Assembly: GCA_051880615.1 (NCBI GenBank)
Contig: JBJEOH010000034.1
Location: forward strand, 248,001 to 312,000
Direction: 5' to 3'
Source of the DNA: UBA7067 sp051880615
Lineage (GTDB): Bacteria > Bacillota > Clostridia > Oscillospirales > Acutalibacteraceae
Length of the DNA: 64,000 nt
Made by a program: the position numbers and the translations under genes. Below, in pieces: positions 60,549 to 64,000 of this stretch; position 1 is the stretch's first letter; the number at the start of each line of letters is the position of its first letter. The notes beneath the pieces are model-generated. The model was not told the origin of the DNA and did no database searches. It worked only from the letters and a program-made list of their open reading frames with translations.

Positions 60549-61271
60549 TTATCCTAAGTTTCCCGTTATAAACATTATCACCGACAAAGCGGCTATCGGC
60601 GCAGTTTCGGCGCGCAGTATTCTCTTGCCGAGAGTTGCAACGCCTGCACCCTTTGATTTTAGCAGCTCGATTTCCTCAGGCGCAAAGCCTCCCTCGCTGC
60701 CGATAAACATTCCTATCTCTTTAGTGTCGGGTTTTATTACACTTGAAGGACTTTCGCCGCCGCACTCGTAAAATACTATTGCTTTTTCAAGCTTTGAGGC
60801 TTTCTCGGCAGCGGCTTCAAGGCTTACGGCAGTTTCGACAGTCGGGATTATTCCTCTTCGCGACTGCTGTGCCGCCTGCAAAGCAATTTTCTGCCAGCGT
60901 GCAGTTTTTTTGACAAGCGATTTTTCGTCGGGGCGCGATATGCACCGTGAGCTTATAAAGGGTACAATCCTTGTCACGCCAAGCTCAACCGACTTTTGAA
61001 CGATATAGTCCATTTTGTCGCCCTTGGGTATCGCCTGAAAAAGAGTTACCGCTGTGTGCGGTTCATTTTCGCAAGGCTGCTTGCCGTTTACCTTAACGGT
61101 TACACTTGTTTTGTCAATGTGTTCTATTGTGCAGGGATATATATATTCTCCGCAGCATATGGTCAGCTCCTCGCCGATTTTCATTCTTAATGAGCAGGCT
61201 ATGTGCTTTGCCTGTTCACCCTCAAAGGTGAAAAAATTTTCAGGCTCAATATCAGAAAAAAACCACGCCAT
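60549..61271 (-). CDS. rsmE: 16S rRNA (uracil-1498-N3)-methyltransferase
   Basis: A 240-residue SPOUT methyltransferase modifying U1498. An N-terminal PUA-like domain, VQKSVELGVTRIVPF, IGSEGGFAPEEIELL and the knot motif LGKRILRAETAPIAAL are visible. Strong CGGAGGA site. First gene of the operon with mtnN, 11 bases apart. Confidence 0.96.
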   Translation of the reverse strand: MAWFFSDIEPENFFTFEGEQAKHIACSLRMKIGEELTICCGEYIYPCTIEHIDKTSVTVKVNGKQPCENEPHTAVTLFQAIPKGDKMDYIVQKSVELGVTRIVPFISSRCISRPDEKSLVKKTARWQKIALQAAQQSRRGIIPTVETAVSLEAAAEKASKLEKAIVFYECGGESPSSVIKPDTKEIGMFIGSEGGFAPEEIELLKSKGAGVATLGKRILRAETAPIAALSVIMFITGNLG

Positions 61272-61410
61272 TTCTATACTTCCTCCGAAATTTGTGCTAT
61301 ACTTTTATTATAAGTTAAATTATGCTATAATTTTAACAGAACAGTAAAAAAAGAGCAATAGCCTGTATGTTTCAGTCGGGCTTTAATTCTGAAAAATCGG
61401 AGGTGTAAAA

Positions 61411-62685
61411 ATGAACAGCTCACCGCTTGCCGACAGAATAAGACCGCAGTCGCTTGACGATGTTGTCGGGCAGGAGCATTTGCTTGCAAGGGGCAAGGCT
61501 CTGAGAAAAATTATTGACAGCGGCGAAATTCCGAATATGATTTTTTACGGTCCGTCGGGTGTGGGGAAGAGTACGGTAGCCTCAATCATTGCGAAAAAGA
61601 CGAACCGCAATCTGCGCAAGCTCAACGGCACAACAGCGTCAACCGCCGACATAAAGGCGATAGTGTCGGAGCTTAACACCTTCGGCGGAATGAACGGCGT
61701 TTTGCTTTATCTTGACGAGATTCAGTATTTCAACAAAAAGCAGCAGCAGACTCTGCTGGAGTTTCTTGAGGACGGCAGGATAACGCTCATCGCATCTACA
61801 ACTGAAAATCCATATTTTTATGTTTATAATGCCATACTCAGCCGTTGCACCGTATTTGAATTCAAAACAGTCGGCTCGCACAGTGTTGAATGGGCAATAT
61901 GGCGTGCGTTTGATTATCTTGAAAACGAAACAGGCGACGAGATTGAGGTTGAGGACGATACCGTTTCATATATAGCAACAGCCTGCGGCGGAGATGTGAG
62001 AAAGGCGCTCAACGCGGTGGAGCTTTGTGTGCTTGCCGCCGACAGTGAAAACGACAAGCGCGTTGTCACTAATGAGCTTGCCCGTGAGCTTACGCAGAAA
62101 AGCGCTGTGCGCTATGATAAAGACGGCGACGAGCATTACGACATTGTGTCGGCTTATCAGAAGTCGATGCGCGGCTCAGATGCAAACGCCGCTATACACT
62201 ATCTTGCAAGGCTGCTTGAAGCAGGGGATTTACCGTCAGCCTGCCGCAGGCTTATGGTCTGCGCCTGTGAGGATGTGGGGCTTGCGTATCCGCAGATTAT
62301 TCCGATTGTAAAATCCTGCGTTGATATAGCACAGGCGGTAGGTCTGCCCGAGGCGAGAATTCCGCTTGCCGACGCTGTAATCCTTGTGTGCAATGCACCG
62401 AAAGGTAACAGCGCATACAATGCGATTAATTTGGCTATGCAGGATTTGCAGCAGGGCAAGTACGGTCAGATTCCAAGGCAGCTTCAGAACAAGCACTTTG
62501 ACGGCGAGGACAATCAGCATAAGGGGCAGTTTTACGAGTATCCGCACGATTACCCTAACCACTGGGTATATCAGCAATACTTGCCCGATAATATAAAGGA
62601 CAGGGTTTATTACGAATACGGCGACAATAAAAACGAACAGGCGTTTAAGGCGTATTGGGATAAAATCAAGGGAGGCAGCAAATGA
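61411..62685 (+). CDS. rarA: Replication-associated recombination protein A (AAA ATPase)
   Basis: A 424-residue clamp-loader-like ATPase (RarA/MgsA) that acts at stalled forks. Start PLADRIRPQSLDDVVGQEHLL, Walker A GPSGVGKST, Walker B LLYLDEIQYF, sensor ISTTENPYF-like ASTTENPYF, and the C-terminal tetramerisation part with YPHDYPNHWVYQQYLP. Overlaps the next gene by 4 bases. Confidence 0.97.
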   Translation: MNSSPLADRIRPQSLDDVVGQEHLLARGKALRKIIDSGEIPNMIFYGPSGVGKSTVASIIAKKTNRNLRKLNGTTASTADIKAIVSELNTFGGMNGVLLYLDEIQYFNKKQQQTLLEFLEDGRITLIASTTENPYFYVYNAILSRCTVFEFKTVGSHSVEWAIWRAFDYLENETGDEIEVEDDTVSYIATACGGDVRKALNAVELCVLAADSENDKRVVTNELARELTQKSAVRYDKDGDEHYDIVSAYQKSMRGSDANAAIHYLARLLEAGDLPSACRRLMVCACEDVGLAYPQIIPIVKSCVDIAQAVGLPEARIPLADAVILVCNAPKGNSAYNAINLAMQDLQQGKYGQIPRQLQNKHFDGEDNQHKGQFYEYPHDYPNHWVYQQYLPDNIKDRVYYEYGDNKNEQAFKAYWDKIKGGSK

Positions 62686-62864
62686 GAGGTCATTCAAACT
62701 GCGACACCTGCGTGCATTATATCTATGATGACGAATTGGGATATTATGTGTGCGAGGTAAATCTTGACGAGGACGAAATGGTGAAGTTTATGCAGGGCAC
62801 ATTTGACGACTGCCACTATTACCGCTTTGATGACGAGTACGGTATTGTAAGAAAACAAAATTAA
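62682..62864 (+). CDS. Small Cys/acidic protein (DUF6472-like)
   Basis: A 60-residue protein with CDTCVHYIYDDELGYYVC near the start and CHYYRFDDEYGIV near the end; four cysteines that may bind zinc. It fits the small DUF6472 family of Clostridia, from memory. Function unknown. It starts in the rarA stop codon (ATGA), so it is translationally coupled to rarA. Confidence 0.8.
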   Translation: MRGHSNCDTCVHYIYDDELGYYVCEVNLDEDEMVKFMQGTFDDCHYYRFDDEYGIVRKQN

Positions 62865-62867
62865 CTT

Positions 62868-62974
62868 TGCGGCGAAGCCGCACGGAGCAGCGAAGCTGCG
62901 ACAACCATAATTATTCATTTTTCATTATTCTATATTCATTATTCATTAGCACAGCTTTACAGCAGTAAAGCTGT
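62868..62974. repeat. Copy of composite palindromic intergenic element (E5)
   Basis: Two palindromes in tandem (GCGGCGAAGCCGC and GCAGCGAAGCTGC), GACAACCATAATTATTC, a TTCATTATTC-rich spacer and a final hairpin ACAGCTTTAC/GTAAAGCTGT. Reverse-complement layout of E3. It starts 4 bases after the DUF6472-like gene. Confidence 0.7.
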
Positions 62975-62993
62975 GCATAAAAGGAGGTACATT

Positions 62994-63536
62994 ATGGAAA
63001 CATTAACCGGCAGACAGCTTTATTCTCAGCTGCGGCTTTTCAGGGTCAATCGCCACACTCCGTCGCGTGCGCTTGTTGAGCTTTTAGCACAAAAGCACAG
63101 GACTATCGCTACGGCGGAAAGCTGTACGGGAGGGCTTATCTCAAAGCTTATTACCGATATTTCCGGTGCAAGCGAGGTTTTTCACTGCGGCATATGCTCT
63201 TATTCAAATGATATTAAGGAGGGCGTGCTCGGCGTAGACCACGAGATGCTTGAGCAGCACGGGGCGGTATCGCCCGAAACGGCAATGCAGATGGCACTGG
63301 GTGTTCGCGCACTGTCGGGAGCTGATATAGGTCTTTCAACAACAGGAATTGCAGGTCCGGGCGGCGGAAGCGACCAAAAACCCGTTGGCTTGGTGTATAT
63401 CGGCTATGCCGATAAGCGCGGCTGCGGGTGCGTCAGGCTTGAGCTGTGGGATGTTACCATAACAAGAGACGAGGTTCGCAATTTATCGGCAGCAGCCGCG
63501 ATTTTGATGGCTTATAAAAGCAATTTAAACAAATAA
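62994..63536 (+). CDS. CinA C-terminal domain protein (nicotinamide-nucleotide amidase type)
   Basis: A 180-residue stand-alone PncC/CinA-C domain. TIATAESCTGGLISKLITD, with the Ser and Lys of the active site, VSPETAMQMA, and STTGIAGPGGG are diagnostic. About 30 extra residues precede the domain. It probably deamidates NMN in pyridine nucleotide recycling. The start at 62994 follows AAAGGAGG. Confidence 0.93.
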   Translation: METLTGRQLYSQLRLFRVNRHTPSRALVELLAQKHRTIATAESCTGGLISKLITDISGASEVFHCGICSYSNDIKEGVLGVDHEMLEQHGAVSPETAMQMALGVRALSGADIGLSTTGIAGPGGGSDQKPVGLVYIGYADKRGCGCVRLELWDVTITRDEVRNLSAAAAILMAYKSNLNK

Positions 63537-63683
63537 TTTCTGTGTGGTTGTGTAATTTAACGACGATAACGCCGATATTACAACAAAGATGTTGCATTCG
63601 TCGTAAATATATGTTACACTTATTTATTGAATGGGGAATTTTGACTGTATAATTTTTCTTCGTTCAGTTTTATGTGTTTTTAT

Positions 63684-63744
63684 CCCGAAATACGGAATAA
63701 AAACTACTTTTAATTAAAATGATATTTCGGGCGGAACACCCGAA
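63684..63744 (+). promoter_or_regulatory. Alternative hairpins in the malQ leader
   Basis: CCCGAAATA (63684-63692) can pair with TATTTCGGG (63723-63731); the same TTCGGG can instead pair with CCCGAA (63739-63744). The two structures exclude each other. They lie downstream of a possible TATAAT (63648-63653) and upstream of malQ. Confidence 0.4.
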
Positions 63745-63788
63745 CCGCGATATTAGAATTAAAATTAAATATGACAGGAGTTGACATT

Positions 63789-64000
63789 ATGGCAAGATGT
63801 GCGGGCATCCTTTTGCCCATAACCTCTCTACCGTCCCCATACGGAATCGGAACCCTCGGCAAGGAAGCGTACAGGTTTGCGGATTTCCTGCAAACAGCCG
63901 GACAAAAAATTTGGCAGCTGCTTCCGCTTGGTCCTACCAGCTATGGCGACTCCCCCTACCAGTCCTTTTCAATTTATGCGGGCAATCCGTATATGATTGA
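63789..64000 (+). CDS. malQ: 4-alpha-glucanotransferase (5' part, runs off the window)
   Basis: The first 70 residues of an amylomaltase that rearranges malto-oligosaccharides. RCAGILLPITSLPSPYGIG and QLLPLGPTSYGDSPYQSFS are the conserved start of glycoside hydrolase family 77. ATG after CAGGAG. The gene is cut by the window end, not truncated in the genome as far as can be seen. Confidence 0.95.
   Translation, partial: MARCAGILLPITSLPSPYGIGTLGKEAYRFADFLQTAGQKIWQLLPLGPTSYGDSPYQSFSIYAGNPYMI

Noticed and set aside
1..64000. tRNA, rRNA, prophage or transposase genes
   Set aside because: I looked in the intergenic spaces on both strands and saw no cloverleaf-like or conserved rRNA sequence and no integrase/transposase motif.

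Overview
The window looks like a chromosomal segment of a spore-forming, anaerobic Clostridia bacterium close to Ruminococcus/Oscillospiraceae. This rests on Spo0A, SpoIVB, SpoIVA and a SipL-like protein, AdhE, a type III glutamine synthetase, a sodium-pump decarboxylase beta subunit, a dockerin-like secreted protein and Gram-positive style Shine-Dalgarno sites and promoters. I see no rRNA, tRNA, CRISPR array, prophage or insertion sequence.

Layout: 1-4.3 kb nitrogen assimilation (glnN, then an Amt-PII fusion). 4.3-7.0 kb, minus strand: MazF, a lipoprotein, aroK and aroE. 7.2-11.3 kb, plus: acpP, a membrane protein, pyrC and pyrF. 11.6-13.3 kb, minus: oadB and a small OadG-like subunit. 13.7-17.2 kb: a very large MacB/FtsX-type ABC protein. 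17.7-20.8 kb: sipL-like gene and spoIVA, the spore-coat basement pair. 20.8-28.8 kb, minus: a long aromatic amino-acid operon (aroF, tyrA, aroB, aroA, aroC, pheA, aldolase). 29.2-34.6 kb: epimerase, GtrA, YfhO and a family 2 glycosyltransferase. 34.7-37.4 kb: radC, rpsB, tsf. 37.5-40.3 kb, minus: DUF3783, lepA, nth. 40.5-46 kb: HAD phosphatase, AlkD-like protein, dockerin-like protein, P-type ATPase. 46.2-48.4 kb: spoIVB and spo0A. 48.5-52 kb, minus: adhE and dCMP deaminase. 52.2-54.6 kb: polar amino-acid ABC transporter. 54.7-61.3 kb, minus: glyA, a PASTA/YARHG protein, a Cys-rich protein, nnr, mtnN, rsmE. 61.4-64 kb, plus: rarA, a DUF6472-type protein, cinA C-terminal protein and the start of malQ.

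Most notable observations. (1) The aromatic operon starts with a strong promoter, a 33-codon leader ORF with 8 Phe/Tyr among codons 9-19, and a terminator whose left arm can instead pair with the leader ORF; this is a textbook layout for ribosome-mediated Phe/Tyr attenuation, unusual for Firmicutes. (2) The amino-acid binding protein at 52.2 kb reads as a circular permutation of the usual SBP_bac_3 order. (3) Spo0A keeps Asp56 but has lost the acidic pair and the conserved Lys of its receiver. (4) At least two families of palindromic intergenic elements recur, with sequence-divergent but still self-complementary arms. (5) Tandem related hairpins precede the Amt-PII gene, and a terminator sits in the glnN leader. 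(6) adhE has a consensus promoter overlapped by a Rex-like operator.

Functions are assigned from recognised motifs by eye; no alignment or database search was run. Start codons were chosen by Shine-Dalgarno position where the longest ORF looked over-extended.
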